Positions 17,580 to 27,748 of a stretch of 64,000 nucleotides of DNA are shown here, in pieces. Made by a program: the position numbers and the translations under genes. Under the pieces are notes generated by a model. It ran no database searches. It had not been told where the DNA came from and worked only from the letters and a program-made list of their open reading frames with translations. The stretch comes from Paracoccus cavernae (GTDB taxonomy: Bacteria; Pseudomonadota; Alphaproteobacteria; Rhodobacterales; Rhodobacteraceae), in assembly GCA_030410095.1 (NCBI GenBank), contig JAUFRC010000001.1, positions 3,304,501 through 3,368,500 on the forward strand. Reading direction: 5' to 3'. The stretch's first letter is position 1. Each line of letters begins with the position of its first letter.

Positions 17580-17943
17580 AGCGATCCGTCAGGCGGTTAT
17601 CGCGCGCCTCGAGGCCGAGGTTCCGGCGCTGACCGGTGTCTATGACAGGGCCACCGAAAGCGAGGTCTATCCCTATGTCTCGCTCGGGCCGAGCTTCTGG
17701 AACGATGAAAGCGTCGAGTGCATCGAGGCCCGCAGCTACACGCTTCAGATCGATGTTTGGTGCACCGACGGGAAGGGGGAAGCCGAGGATGTCGTGGACG
17801 ATGTCTCGACCGCGCTCAACGGCTGGATGGATCAGGACGCGGTGACGGCGCATCCCGCGCGCGTCACGCTGGTTCGCGTCATGGATGATCCGTCGGGATG
17901 TGTTCACGGAGTGGTGCAGGTCGAGATCGAGGTCGAGGGGTAG
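17566..17943 (+). CDS. Tail completion protein (DUF3168)
   Basis: 125 aa from the ATG at 17566, overlapping the previous gene by 14 bp. DUF3168 pattern: AIRQAVIARLEAEVPALTGV, YPYVSLGPSFWND, YTLQIDVWCTDGKGEAEDVV and a closing strand VVQVEIEVEG. These proteins act as tail terminators in siphoviruses. The next gene to the right lies on the opposite strand. Confidence 0.83.
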   Translation: MRAGRAIRQAVIARLEAEVPALTGVYDRATESEVYPYVSLGPSFWNDESVECIEARSYTLQIDVWCTDGKGEAEDVVDDVSTALNGWMDQDAVTAHPARVTLVRVMDDPSGCVHGVVQVEIEVEG

Positions 17944-18000
17944 ATGGTATTGCGGACCGGGCCTTCGCCGCGATTCACGGAAACAGTGCTGCCCTGAGGG

Positions 18001-19133
18001 TTAGTCGGTAGATACCAGTGCGATAAACTCTGCTTCGCCGATAATCCTGATGGCGTGACCTTCGGCAGCCAGCTCTTCGGCTTTTCGATGCTTCGAGCTT
18101 TTCTCGTGCCCTGCCAGCAAGGAAAGATCTTGGTCGCCGACGACAAGCAGGGTGACCTTCTTACTGACTGATGTTGTAACGCGTATCCCGGCAGCAGCGG
18201 CGAGGTCGGCCGCTTGTGTCCGGCTGATCGTTAGCGCGCCGGTGAAAACCGCACAGCTACCTGCGAGCGGGCCCAGAGGGTTTGCCTCGCGGGACACCGC
18301 TGGTGGAACCGATGCCCGGCTCCTCGGCAGGGTGAGGTTACCAGAGCCTTGACTGTGAGGCCGGTTGCTTGACGCGCCAGAATTACGGTCTGCGCGCAGG
18401 CCCTCGCGTCCTCTCCGGCGTCGTGGTGTGAGAACTCGATCCCTAATGTGTCTGCAATGTTGCGTAGGCCGAAGCCACCGGAGGATTTGAGCTCTGGCCA
18501 AGCCTGCTTGGCTGCATTGATGCTATCGCCCCAAATGGCGGTTAGTCGGGGTAGGTTGCTGCGATCGCAGGCGCCTGCAATGGCAACCCGATCGAAATTG
18601 CTGTGCTGGACCAGCAAGTGTTGATCCAGGAGGGGGCGAAGCGCAGTGATGGCCTCAGAGAAGGTCGGCATGCCTGCCAGGTCGTCGTCATCGAGCTGAT
18701 GAACGGCGTAATTGCGACTTTCGACCGGGGTTTGCGGGTCAATCAATGTGACAAAGGTTTGTATGTTGTCGCCTTGGACGCAGGCGATGCCAATCTGACA
18801 GATGGTTGCTGAATCTCTGGTCGCGGTTTCAACGTCGATCGCGATGAACTCGAATGTCCCAACGGGCACGGCGGAAAGAGGGTCGTTGCGCCGATCAAAT
18901 ATCGCCGACACGAATGCTTCGGCCAATTCTTCGGACAGGCCTTCATCGTCTTCGTCGTCGCTGCCTTTTAGCTTGTCAAACTCCTCGCCGGTGAGGTCGA
19001 AGCCTGCTTGCCGCATCAGGGCCAAATCCCTCTCGCGGTAACGGGCGACAATGGCATTTGCTTCATCAATGATCTCTTGAGCGGAAGGCTCTCGCTCACG
19101 TTTCCCAAGCAGCGTTTTAATGAACGAAAACAT
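18001..19133 (-). CDS. DEDDh 3'-5' exonuclease with C-terminal BRCT domain (one frameshift)
   Basis: About 377 codons on the minus strand inside the rightward head-tail module. A charged N-terminal region (~100 aa) precedes a DnaQ-type exonuclease: FEFIAIDVETA (D-x-E), LLVQHSNFDRVA, and HHDAGEDARACAQ (H and last D). After a frame break near 18340 a BRCT domain follows: PLAGSCAVFTGALTISRTQA, then VSKKVTLLVVGDQD and a KAEELAAEGHAIRIIGEAEF end. The start at 19133 has GAGGGGG. Orientation and placement mark it as a moron gene, probably with its own promoter. DNA repair or defence is possible. Confidence 0.85.
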
Positions 19134-19190
19134 GGAATCCCCCTCTTTGCCTGATGCTAGGCGGGGCGCGGTCGATTCTGGGAGTCTAAA

Positions 19191-19636
19191 ATGGCAGAAC
19201 TCAACCCCGCATCGTCGCAAAACTCAAGCAAATTCCTGCCGTTGCTGTTGATGCCGCTCGTTTGGCAATGGAAGAAGGCGCCGAAGAGATCTGCGAATAC
19301 ATGCGCAACCTGATCCGGTCCAACTTTAAGCCGGGCGATGGTGACCTGCTCAGGTCCGTCGGCTGGACATGGGGCGAGGTGCCGGCAGGCTCATTCATGA
19401 TCGACGAAATCCGCAGCGGAAAAACCAAGGGCGACCAGTACGCCACCCTGCGCATCAAGATCTACGCCGGTAACCGCGATGCATTCTATGCCCGCTTTCA
19501 CGAATTCGGCACGAAAACCGGCCTTCCGGCTCGGCCGTTCTTCTTCCCCGCATGGAAGGCGAAGCGCGCCGATTTCCGCAAGAAGATCCGCAACCGCGTT
19601 CGCGCGGCAATCAGGGAGGCTTGGCGCAATGGCTAA
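19191..19636 (+). CDS. HK97 gp10-like tail-component protein (one frameshift)
   Basis: Natural start ATG at 19191 (MAEL); the C run at 19205-19208 is one base short, after which the frame reads RIVAKLKQIPAVAVDAARLA and onward. Family features: YMRNLIRSNFKPGD, LRIKIYAGNRDAFYARFHEF, and the GTKTGLPARPFFFPAW motif near the C-terminus, typical of HK97 gp10/minor tail proteins. The corrected length is 148 aa. Confidence 0.82.
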
Positions 19637-19826
19637 GGCGATTTTTCACGGTGAATTTCATTATACCAGCCGCAAGCGCAATGCGGGCTGGTCGGTACGG
19701 CCTTCGCCGGAACCTCAGTATTTCCCGCGCGAGCTGATCGACGCCGCCGTTGCGGCCGGTCGCGCGACAGAAGTTTTGCCGAACGCGGCAAAGACGGCCG
19801 GCAAGGGCCGAAAATCGGGCGACTGA
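19629..19826 (+). CDS. Small hypothetical tail-region protein (65 aa)
   Basis: Starts MAKAIFHGEFHYTSRKRNAG inside the end of the gp10-like gene and ends in a basic tail. No domain recognised. A terminator follows within 25 bp, so it closes the connector operon. Confidence 0.6.
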   Translation: MAKAIFHGEFHYTSRKRNAGWSVRPSPEPQYFPRELIDAAVAAGRATEVLPNAAKTAGKGRKSGD

Positions 19827-19849
19827 GTTTCAGGCCCTTCCCACCAGTC

Positions 19850-19874
19850 AGCCGCCCCTTGAGGGCGGCTTTTT
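19850..19874 (+). terminator. Terminator before the tail tube gene
   Basis: AGCCGCCC/GGGCGGCT with a CTTGA loop, then a T run (19870-19874). Confidence 0.82.
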
Positions 19875-19889
19875 CATGGAGCGCCACAG

Positions 19890-20333
19890 ATGGCAAAACC
19901 GATTACCGAAAAGTTCGAGCAGATGGTCCTCGAGACCAGCGAAAACGGTACGACCTGGACGCGGATTTGCGGCCTTGTCGGCGTGACGATCACCCGTACC
20001 GCGCAGTTCGACAGCACCGAAGTGCCGGGCGATTGCGACGATGAAAGCCTGCCGCTCGATGTCGAGCGCTCGATCCGTACAATCGAGGTCAATGTCTCGG
20101 CCGATGGTGTTTGGGCACAGCAATCGCATGGCGAAATGCTTGACTGGTTCTATTCCGGCGCGCCGAAGCAGATCCGCGTCGGTCACCTGAATGCCGCGGC
20201 GGGCGATACCGAATATGAGCAGGGTCCGGCCCTTCTTTCGACGCTCACTAACCAGCGTACCAAGGGCCAGAAGGTCACCGCCGCGATCGAGATCCAGTTC
20301 GACGGCACGCCGACCCGCGTGGCGAAAGCCTGA
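19890..20333 (+). CDS. Major tail (tube) protein, TP901-1 type
   Basis: 147 aa. Pattern: TSENGTTWTRICGLVGVTIT, FDSTEVPGDCDDESLPLDVE, RSIRTIEVNVSADGVWAQQS and LLSTLTNQRTKGQKVTAAIE, the typical TP901-1 tail-tube arrangement. It polymerises into the tail tube. The TGA overlaps the ATG of the next gene (tgATG). The frame is intact. Confidence 0.86.
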   Translation: MAKPITEKFEQMVLETSENGTTWTRICGLVGVTITRTAQFDSTEVPGDCDDESLPLDVERSIRTIEVNVSADGVWAQQSHGEMLDWFYSGAPKQIRVGHLNAAAGDTEYEQGPALLSTLTNQRTKGQKVTAAIEIQFDGTPTRVAKA

Positions 20334-20661
20334 TGGAGGCGCTGGTTCTGGCATGGCCGGGCGGGGAGCATGCTTTCCGCCTGCCGCTCGCGCAGCTCGA
20401 ATTGCTGCAGGGTGCAACCGGATGCGGGCCCGAGTTTCTGCTCAATAAGCTCAACCTCGGCCAATGGGCCGCGACCGAACCGTTCGAGATCATCCGCGCC
20501 GGGCTGATGGGCGGTGGCATGGATGCGGCAGGGGCAAAGGATGTCGTCAGCCGCGCGTTCGACCGCCACCCCTGATCGAGTTCAAGGTTCCCGCGCAGGC
20601 TATTCTTGGCCACGCCCTCTACGGCCCGCCGGATGATCCGGTGGGGAGCTTGGGCCGGTGA
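20333..20661 (+). CDS. Tail assembly chaperone, GTA gp10-like (frameshift at a C run)
   Basis: Begins MEALVLAWPGGEHAFRLPLA, then LELLQGATGCGPEFLLNKLN, matching the small protein after the tail tube in gene transfer agents and related phages. As sequenced it stops at 20575. A fifth C in 20569-20572 extends it as LIEFKVPAQAILGHALYGPP to the TGA at 20659-20661. The G run just before that stop (20643-20646) could also support a -1 shift into the next small frame, as with lambda gpG/gpGT. Confidence 0.72.
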
Positions 20662-20675
20662 CCCCGACACCGGCG

Positions 20676-20889
20676 GTGAACAGCGAAAAACGGACAGTGG
20701 AAGTTCAGCGCCCTCCACGGCTTAGCGGCGGCTATCGGCATGCCGCATAACGACATGGCGCAGCTCAGCCTCTGGGAGTTCACGGCTCGGGTCGATGGAT
20801 ACGGCAGGGCGAATGGTTGGAAAACGCGCGGCGCGGGCGGCGATCTGTCCGAGTCGGAACTGGCGGAAATGGGTATTGAGGGCTTCTGA
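20676..20889 (+). CDS. Tail-assembly small protein (second chaperone part), frame uncertain
   Basis: The frame GQWKFSALHGLAAAIGMPHN, then AQLSLWEFTARVDGYGRANG and an acidic end, stops at 20887-20889 (tgATG with the tape measure start). As sequenced its first ATG is 20740. A GTG at 20676 fits if the A run at 20685-20689 has one base too many. It resembles the small ORF between chaperone and tape measure in GTA-like clusters. Confidence 0.6.
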
Positions 20890-23779
20890 TGGCTGAAGAT
20901 CCGGATCTTGTCGTATCGGCGGGCTTCTCTGACGCGCAACTCGTCAAGGAAGCGAATAAAGTCGTCGCCTTCTACAAGAAGCGCGGCGAAGAGGCTCAGA
21001 AGGCGTTTCTTGATGCGCAAGGGAAGGTCACGAACACTCAAGCCGCGAACGCGCATAAGCGTGAAATGGACAAGCTCGCTCGGGCATATGACCCAGCCTA
21101 TCGCGCCGCCAAAGGCTATGAAAAGCAGGTGGAAGAGCTCAGCCGTGCAATGAAGGGCGGCGCGATCACCCAGCAGCAGTATGTTGTTGCTGTCGAGCGG
21201 GCTGCGCGTCAGCTGAAGCAGGCGGGGAGGTCGGTGAGACTGCTGGCCGAAAGCTGGCGGGCGGCGGGAACTCCATGCAGCAGTTCGGTTGGCAGATCGG
21301 TGATTTCGCGGTTCAGGTTGGCGCGGGCACGTCGATTGCCCAAGCCGCCGGCCAGCAGCTGCCGCAGCTTCTCGGGGCATTTGGCGCGGTGGGTGCTGTG
21401 GCTGGCGCTGCCACCGCGATTCTCATTCCACTCGGTGCGGCGCTGCTGAAAGCCAGCGATGTCTCAGCGCAGTTCGACGACAAGCTCAAGCTGGTGACAG
21501 AGGCCACAGATCTGATGACGGCGGCCGTGGAAGCCGCGGCAACGCCGATCTCGGTGCTCAGCGCGCGCTATGGCGAGGCAGCGGGGGCTGCGCAGGCGTT
21601 CTATCAGCAGCAGGCAGCAATCTCGCAGGCCGTTGCCTCGGCTGCTCTGGCCGATCTCGGGAAATCGATTGGCGGTGTCGGCGGACAACTTGGAGACAAC
21701 AGTCGCAAGGCGGGCTGGCTTCCCTCACTGATTGGCGGATTCTCTGGCGTCGAAGTTAAAACGCTCAGCGACACCAACCGCAAAGTCCAGGAGCTGATGG
21801 ACACATATCGCCTCGGCAGGTCGCATGCCGAGCGGCTGGCTGTCGCAATGCAAAAGGCGATGGACGCTGGTACTGACGCGACCTTGGCGGTAGCGGCTGC
21901 AGAAGAATTGAACGCTGCGATGATCGAGATCGCCGGAGGCGTTGACAAGGTCGGCGCGAAGTTCGGGGGCGAAGATGGCTTGTGGGGCAAGGTCGACGCC
22001 TATTTCAAGCAGGCAACGGCGCAGGTGCAGGCAATGCGCACCGAACAGGATCGGGTTGTTTCCCAATACCAGACCGACACCGAGAAAATGGCCAAGCTGT
22101 CCAACGACCGCAAGGTAGCAGAGGGCTTGCTGAAAGAGGCAATTATCGCCGGCGCGACGGCGGTGAATGCGAAAGCGGTCGAGACTGCACGCCTCGCGCG
22201 CGAGCGCCTCGACCTGATTGATGACGAAATCACCAAGACCAAAGCGCTTGCCCTCGCCAACGATGAGGCGTTCATCGCCCTGCAAAAGCGCATCAAATCC
22301 GGTGCGGGCGGCTTCCTCGACGGCCTGGTCGAAAGCGTGACCGGCAGCAGCCTGACGCAATGGGGCAAGGACGGCGCGGCTGCGCAGAAGGGGATCCTCG
22401 ACCTCATCGCGCAGCGCGAGAGTGGTGGCGACTATAATGCGACGCTCGATAATGGTCGCTGGACTGGCGGCGCGCGCAATCTCGTCAACATGACCTTGAA
22501 AGAGATTCTGGCGCTTCAATCCACAATGCGCACGCCAGAGAACCGCGCCCTTTACGGCGACGGAAAAGGGTCGTCAGCCCTCGGTCGCTACCAGATTGTC
22601 GGCAGCACTTTGGAGGGTCTGATCAAAGACCTCGGTCTCTCTGGTGACGAGCTGTTTTCGCCAGAGATGCAGGACCGCTTGGCCATGCAGTTGCTCCGCC
22701 AGATCAAACCGGGGATGTTGCAGGCATTCGCGGCGTGTGGGCCGGATTGAAAAATGTTCCTGCGCCCGTGATCCAGAGCGCATGGGGTCAGCAGTCGATT
22801 GAGCAGGTCGACCCAGAGATCCAGAAGGAACTGGACAAGCAGATTAAGGACCGCGAGCGTCTCGCCGAACAGGTCAAGAAATACGGGGAAACTCTGGCGC
22901 AGAACTTACTGACGGAACAGGAATCCTCTCGCCTCGCCGCCAAGCAAGCCAATCAGATCAGTGAGATCAAGGCGCAGGGTCTTTCGCCAGAGGCGGAGGC
23001 GCGGGCGATTGCCCACGTCACGGCCGAGATTGAAAAGCAAAAGACGGTCATGACGCTGATGGCGGATGCCAAGCGGCGAAACGTCGATCTCGATACGCTG
23101 ATGACCGGCAGCACCATGACTTATCGCCAGGCGATCGAGGCGCTGGGAGAGGTCAAGCGGGCCGACATCATCGCAACCAATGATCGTGCGATTGCAGAGG
23201 GCAAGGCCGCCGAGGCGCAAAAGCTGATGGCGGATGCACAGGCTCAGGTCAAATCCGGCCTGATCGATTCCATCGTCGCTGGCGAAAGCTTTGCCGACGT
23301 GCTGGCGAATGTTGCCCAGATGTTTGCCAAAGCCGCGTTGCAGGCGGCCCTCTTCAACGAGGGGCCTTGGGCGAGCGGCGGCGGAGGCGGAGGGCTACTG
23401 GGTGGTCTTCTCGGCGGCCTGCTTGGCGGCGGTGACGCGCTTTCCGGCGCACTGCGCGGCGCAGGCCTTCCCGCGCGCTGGCGGCGGCAGCGTGCGCGCT
23501 GGTCAGGCTTATCTGGTCAACGAGAACACTGCGAACAGCGAGGTCTTCGTGCCGTCGATGAGCGGGGCGATCCTCAACGTGCCGCAGGCGCAAGCCGCTC
23601 TGCGGGGCGCGCGCGGTGGCGGCGGCACGACCTTTGCGCCGCAAACCAGTATCGTTGTGCAGGGCGATCTTAGTCGGGACCGTATCGCGGAACTCGAGGA
23701 CCGCCTCAATAAGCGCGATCAGCAAGCCTTCTCCCAGTGGCTCCAGTTCAACAAGGAACACGGTCAGCGGATGGGCTGA
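20889..23779 (+). CDS. Tail tape measure protein with muramidase-like domain (three frame breaks)
   Basis: About 963 codons. Order: coiled-coil N-terminus (AEDPDLVVSAGFSDAQLVKE), hydrophobic stretch GAFGAVGAVAGAATAILIPL, long helices, then a peptidoglycan-hydrolase-type domain near residues 500-610 (LDLIAQRESGGDYNATLDNG, SSALGRYQIVGSTLEGLIKD). A further coiled coil, a Gly-rich turn and the end YLVNENTANSEVFVPSMSGA follow. Breaks: G run 21224-21227 (one short), near 22730 (one T short), near 23470 (one extra or two missing). It sets tail length and may open the cell wall during DNA entry. Confidence 0.9.
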
Positions 23780-23807
23780 ATACAGGCCATCAACATAGAG
23801 AGACCAC

Positions 23808-24485
23808 ATGCCGGAAATTATTGATTGGCCGTGTGATCTCGGCGTCCGCGATACCGACTTCTTCCTGAAGTGGACCACGCGAAGCGCCGGAAGATCACTC
23901 GCGGGCCACGAACAGATCGTCGGCGTCAACGCGGCGGTCTGGGAGGTCTCGCTCACCTTCGCGCGGACCTTCAACGGGGATCGCTTGCGTCTGTTCGAGG
24001 CGCTGGTCGCACGCATGCGCGGGCGCCAGAATGTCGCGGCCCTCTGCGTCTGCGATCCCTATCGCTATGGCCCGCGTGTCGCGCCTCTTCAGTGGCCTCA
24101 TAATGACGGGACATGGTTCTCGGACGGGACAGGCTATGCAGACGGCTCGACCGGTGCGATGCAGCCGCTTCTCGCGAGTGCACCCGCCGCAGTCGGCGCG
24201 ACCTCGGTTTCGGTCGGGTTGACCAATCCGGTGCGCCCGAACCTGCGGATCGGCGACATGTTTTCGCGCAGCGGCTTTCTTTACCGCACGGTCGGGGTCG
24301 CGGGCAGTGTGGTGCAGTTCGAGCCGCCTTTGCGCCGTGCGATCGCGGTCGATGACGCGCTCACGACCAACCCGCCCAAGTTCTTCGGACGCTTTGCGAC
24401 GGATGACGAAGGGCGGCGTGTCCGCGAGAACCTCAAATGGGGCGCGCAGGTCACCGTCAATTTCGTCGAAGCTTTCGATCGGTAG
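23808..24485 (+). CDS. Tail protein of unknown type (225 aa)
   Basis: MPEIIDWPCDLGVRDTDFFL, EQIVGVNAAVWEVSLTFART, FEALVARMRGRQNVAALCVC and a beta-rich end. It lies between tape measure and the DUF2163 gene, where distal tail components are expected. The pattern resembles a distal-tail-like protein but I do not recognise a named family. The frame is intact. Confidence 0.72.
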   Translation: MPEIIDWPCDLGVRDTDFFLKWTTRSAGRSLAGHEQIVGVNAAVWEVSLTFARTFNGDRLRLFEALVARMRGRQNVAALCVCDPYRYGPRVAPLQWPHNDGTWFSDGTGYADGSTGAMQPLLASAPAAVGATSVSVGLTNPVRPNLRIGDMFSRSGFLYRTVGVAGSVVQFEPPLRRAIAVDDALTTNPPKFFGRFATDDEGRRVRENLKWGAQVTVNFVEAFDR

Positions 24486-24512
24486 GGGTGATCCGCCGCG
24501 CAGGCGATGGCG

Positions 24513-24683
24513 CTAAGCTTTGGCCGGGAACGCTTCTGCAGTTGCGGATTGCAGCGTGAGCCTGAGGTTTGAGAGGGCGTCGGCCCGGTAGGGATGATCC
24601 TCGATCGTGATGCGGGCGATCTCGTCGACCAAGGTGATGGCATGAAGAATTGCTGCGTGAATCTTGTCGTCACATGACGCCAT
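24513..24683 (-). CDS. Small hypothetical protein on the opposite strand (56 aa)
   Basis: MASCDDKIHAAILHAITLVD, then EIARITIEDHPYRADALSNL, ending EAFPAKA: a compact, plausible alpha-helical protein, unlike random antisense frames. It fills the gap between two rightward tail genes, so it needs its own promoter. Possible small moron; function unknown. Confidence 0.5.
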   Translation of the reverse strand: MASCDDKIHAAILHAITLVDEIARITIEDHPYRADALSNLRLTLQSATAEAFPAKA

Positions 24684-24762
24684 GAGCTTATCCGTTCGTT
24701 GTTGGTGTGAGGCCAAATAGGCGCTGAACATCGGAAAAGTCCAGAAAAAGGAGCCTGTGTGC

Positions 24763-25327
24763 ATGGCTTTTACTTTGGCGCAGGTCGAGCTGCTCGATGC
24801 CAATCGCGAGCTGGTCGAGTGCCGGCGGCTCTTTACGTCAGCTTCACCAGCCAGACCTATCGGCTGATCGAGGGCAATGTTCCCGAAGCCCTCGGCGGTT
24901 TCACCTGGCTGCCGGCGCATGATTGGGTGCAAGCGGCAGCGCTGCAATCGGGCGGCCCGCTCGAGGCGGTTCCCGCCGTCTACCGCATCACAAAGAACCC
25001 ACTGACTCTCTTGCTGGCCGCGCTCGACAACCGCGCCGAATGGTGGGGGCGACCGATCCAGCAGTTTCTGCAGCTATATTCGAACGGCGTTGCCGTCGGG
25101 CCGATGGTGTCGATGCATCGCGGCAAGATCCGCGATGTCAAAAGGTGCAGACCGCCACGGCCGAATACCTCGAAATCAGGGCCGAAAGCCCGCTCGACAT
25201 GCGCAACATGACCCCGCTCGGGGAATATACCGATCGCGATCAGCAGCGCCGCAGTGCCGGTGACCGCGGCTGCGCGTTCGCGCCGTCCCAAGTCGGCAAG
25301 GTGATCACGGGTTGGCTGCGCAGCTAG
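24763..25327 (+). CDS. DUF2163 tail protein (two frameshifts)
   Basis: Start MAFTLAQVELLDANRELVEC after AAGGAG. One base missing near 24823 leads into ALYVSFTSQTYRLIEGNVPE and onward; one A missing at 25140-25143 leads into VQTATAEYLEIRAESPLDMR and the end RDQQRRSAGDRGCAFAPSQV. This is the GTA gp13-like DUF2163 arrangement in tail-tip assembly. Corrected length about 188 aa. Confidence 0.8.
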
Positions 25328-25680
25328 GCGACTACATCCTGCGGACCTGGCATCTGCCTTGGTCGTGGGGATCGGTCGATTGCACGATCTGGGTTGCGGA
25401 CTGGTGCGTCGCGCATTGGGGGATCGATCCGGCTGACGGCTGGCGCGGGACCTACTCCAGCGAGGCGGAAATGCGCGGTCTGACCGGCGGCGATCTGGTC
25501 GGGTTTCTGGACCGGGAATGTTGCCTGCCGGTTCGCGGCGCTGCCCGTGACGGGGATGTCGGGGTGATCGCGATTGCCGGACACCGCGTCGCCGCGATCC
25601 GGCATGGCGGGAAATGGGCTTTTCGCAAGCCGCACGGCGTCGGGATCGTCCGCGCTAGAGCTTTGAGAATCTGGGGATAG
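25312..25680 (+). CDS. DUF6950-like (NlpC/P60-type) tail-tip protein
   Basis: 122 aa, probable TTG start inside the previous gene's end. WSWGSVDCTIWVADWCVAHW has a Cys at the position expected for NlpC/P60-like proteins, with a later HRVAAIRHGGKWAFR stretch. Its place between DUF2163 and the host-specificity protein matches the cell-wall peptidase of GTA-type tails. Whether it is catalytic is uncertain. Confidence 0.72.
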   Translation: MAAQLGDYILRTWHLPWSWGSVDCTIWVADWCVAHWGIDPADGWRGTYSSEAEMRGLTGGDLVGFLDRECCLPVRGAARDGDVGVIAIAGHRVAAIRHGGKWAFRKPHGVGIVRARALRIWG

Positions 25681-25683
25681 AGG

Positions 25684-27733
25684 ATGCCACAAGTCGGGGC
25701 GTGGCTCGCCGCTGTTTGGACAGCGGGCGGGGCGGGAGCGTTTGTGCTCAAAACGGCGGCGAGCATCGCTTTGAACGCCGCCATCGCCAAGGTTACGGCC
25801 CCCAAAGGGCCGAAGCCGCGCGATATCCAGACCGAAGCCCGCGAAAGCGCGGCACAGCGCGTCCGGCATCTGGGGCGGGTGCGTGCCTCCGGCACGGTGA
25901 TGTTTTGGGATTGGACACGGGTCGGTGGCCAGCGCCGTCTCTTCAAGCTGCTTGCGGTCGGGCAGGGCGGCATCACGGGGGTCGAGAAAGTCTGGCTCAA
26001 CGACACGCTGGTCAGCCGATCGGGCGAAGCGGTCACGACCAGCCCCTACAATGGCAGGGTCTCGGTCCGCTGGCGCAGCGGCTTTGGCGATGAGCTCTCC
26101 GGCGGTGCCTTTGCAACGCTGCAGGCAGGCTTCGGTGTCTGGACGGCGCAGCATCGTCTCGACGGTGTCGGTACCATTCTCGGCGAATTCGACGCGGTCA
26201 AAGGCGAGGATGTGGCCGAGGTCTATAGCGGCGGCGATCCCGATATCACGGCCCTGATCCGTGGCGATCGTTGCTATCGACCCGCTGACGGCACTTATGC
26301 CTGGTCCGATAACCTCGCGATCCAGTTGCGCGATGTCTTCACGCATCCGCTTTACGGCCCGCTCGCGCTTGACGATATCGACAATACCTCCTTCATCCAG
26401 GCGCAGCTTGATTGCGACGACGAATTGCCCAAGCGCGGTGGCGGGACGGTCAAACGCTATAGCGGCGGCGGCAGCTATTCGTTGTCCGAGCCCGTGGTCG
26501 ATGTCGCGCGCCGGATCTCGGATGCCTCGGCCGGTCAGATCTACATTACGACCGAAGGCAAGATCGGGTTTCGGGTCGGTAAATGGCGCGCGCCGAACCA
26601 CACCATCCGCGAGGAGCATATCGTGGCGCTCGATATCGGTCCGGGTTCCGGCGAGTTCGAGCGCGTCACGACCCTGATCCCGAAATACGTCGCGCCCGAG
26701 ATCGACTGGCAGGAAACCACCGCCGATGCCTGGGAGGATGCTGCCGCGATCGCGCTCTATGGCGAGAGTGCCGAAAAGGAACTGGACGTGCCGTGGGTGC
26801 AGCACCACGGGCAAGGGCGCCGCTTGGCCAAGATCAAGCTGGCCAAGCTCAACCCGTCCTGGCGCGCTACTATCAAGCTCCGCTTCTGGGGCCTGCTCCT
26901 GCTCGAGGAGGAAACGGTCAGGCTGCATCTGCCGGAACTCGGCCTGAGCAACGCCCCCGCATGGGTCGACAGCTTCGCCTTCGACGCCGATGGTGATGAG
27001 GGCGTGGTGACGGTGAACCTCATCGCCGCCGACCCGGCCAGCTTCAACTGGACTGCCGCCGAGGAGGGGATCCTCCAAGCACACCGCCGGCCATCAGCCA
27101 TGAAGCCCCCTTCTGGCCGCGCCGGTGATCTCTTCGCTCGTTGTCACGACCAATGACGGCCCGCCCTATATGGTGCTCGCGGTCGACGACACCACCGGTC
27201 CCTACTATCTCGGGGGCCAGTATTGGCGCGAGGGCAGCACGCAGCGCTTTGATCTGGAGGTGCAGCAGACCCCCAGTGACGGGAAGATCGTTGCGCGCTC
27301 GCTGCCGAATGCCGATCGTGGCCAGTACAATGTGCAGGTTGCCTGGTACACGACGCGCCTCACGGGGCCGGCAACGATCGGCTTGGGCAAGCGCGCATCG
27401 GAATATGCGACGGTGACCGGCATCGAGGTCTTTGCCAATACCACCCCGCCCGATGCGCCGGCCGTCATCAGCCAAAGCGGCACGGCCGGCGGCAGCTTCA
27501 CCATTATCTTCGCCCCGGATCTCGGAGCGAACTATCACCGTACCGCCCTCTGGCGTGGCGTGCCCGGCTCCACCTTTGCCGACGCGACCTTACTGCGCTG
27601 GAACTACGACACCTCCTCCGAGGTGGCGATCACCGGCAGCGTGCCGGCAGACGGTGCGCGCTACTGGCTCCAGTCGGAGAACGGCAGCGGCAAGACATCG
27701 GCCGCGGTGCTGGTTGGACAATACATCCCTTAA
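25684..27733 (+). CDS. Large tail-tip (host specificity type) protein (two frameshifts)
   Basis: About 683 codons. N-terminal hydrophobic AGGAGAFVLKTAASIALNAA, then GPKPRDIQTEARESAAQRVR, a central baseplate-hub-like region (WSDNLAIQLRDVFTHPLYGP, VVDVARRISDASAGQIYITT) and a C-terminal beta-rich part (SSLVVTTNDGPPYMVLAVDD). The frame breaks at the G run near 27065 and again at a C run near 27110; one base added at each joins the halves. Likely tail tip or hub that contacts the fibre. Confidence 0.8.
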
Positions 27734-27748
27734 TTATCGAGGTCAGAC

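Noticed and set aside
11055..25680. Gene transfer agent instead of a phage
   Set aside because: Several tail genes resemble GTA types, but P27 terminase, HNH nuclease, integrase, repressor switch, endolysin and att sites show a temperate phage.
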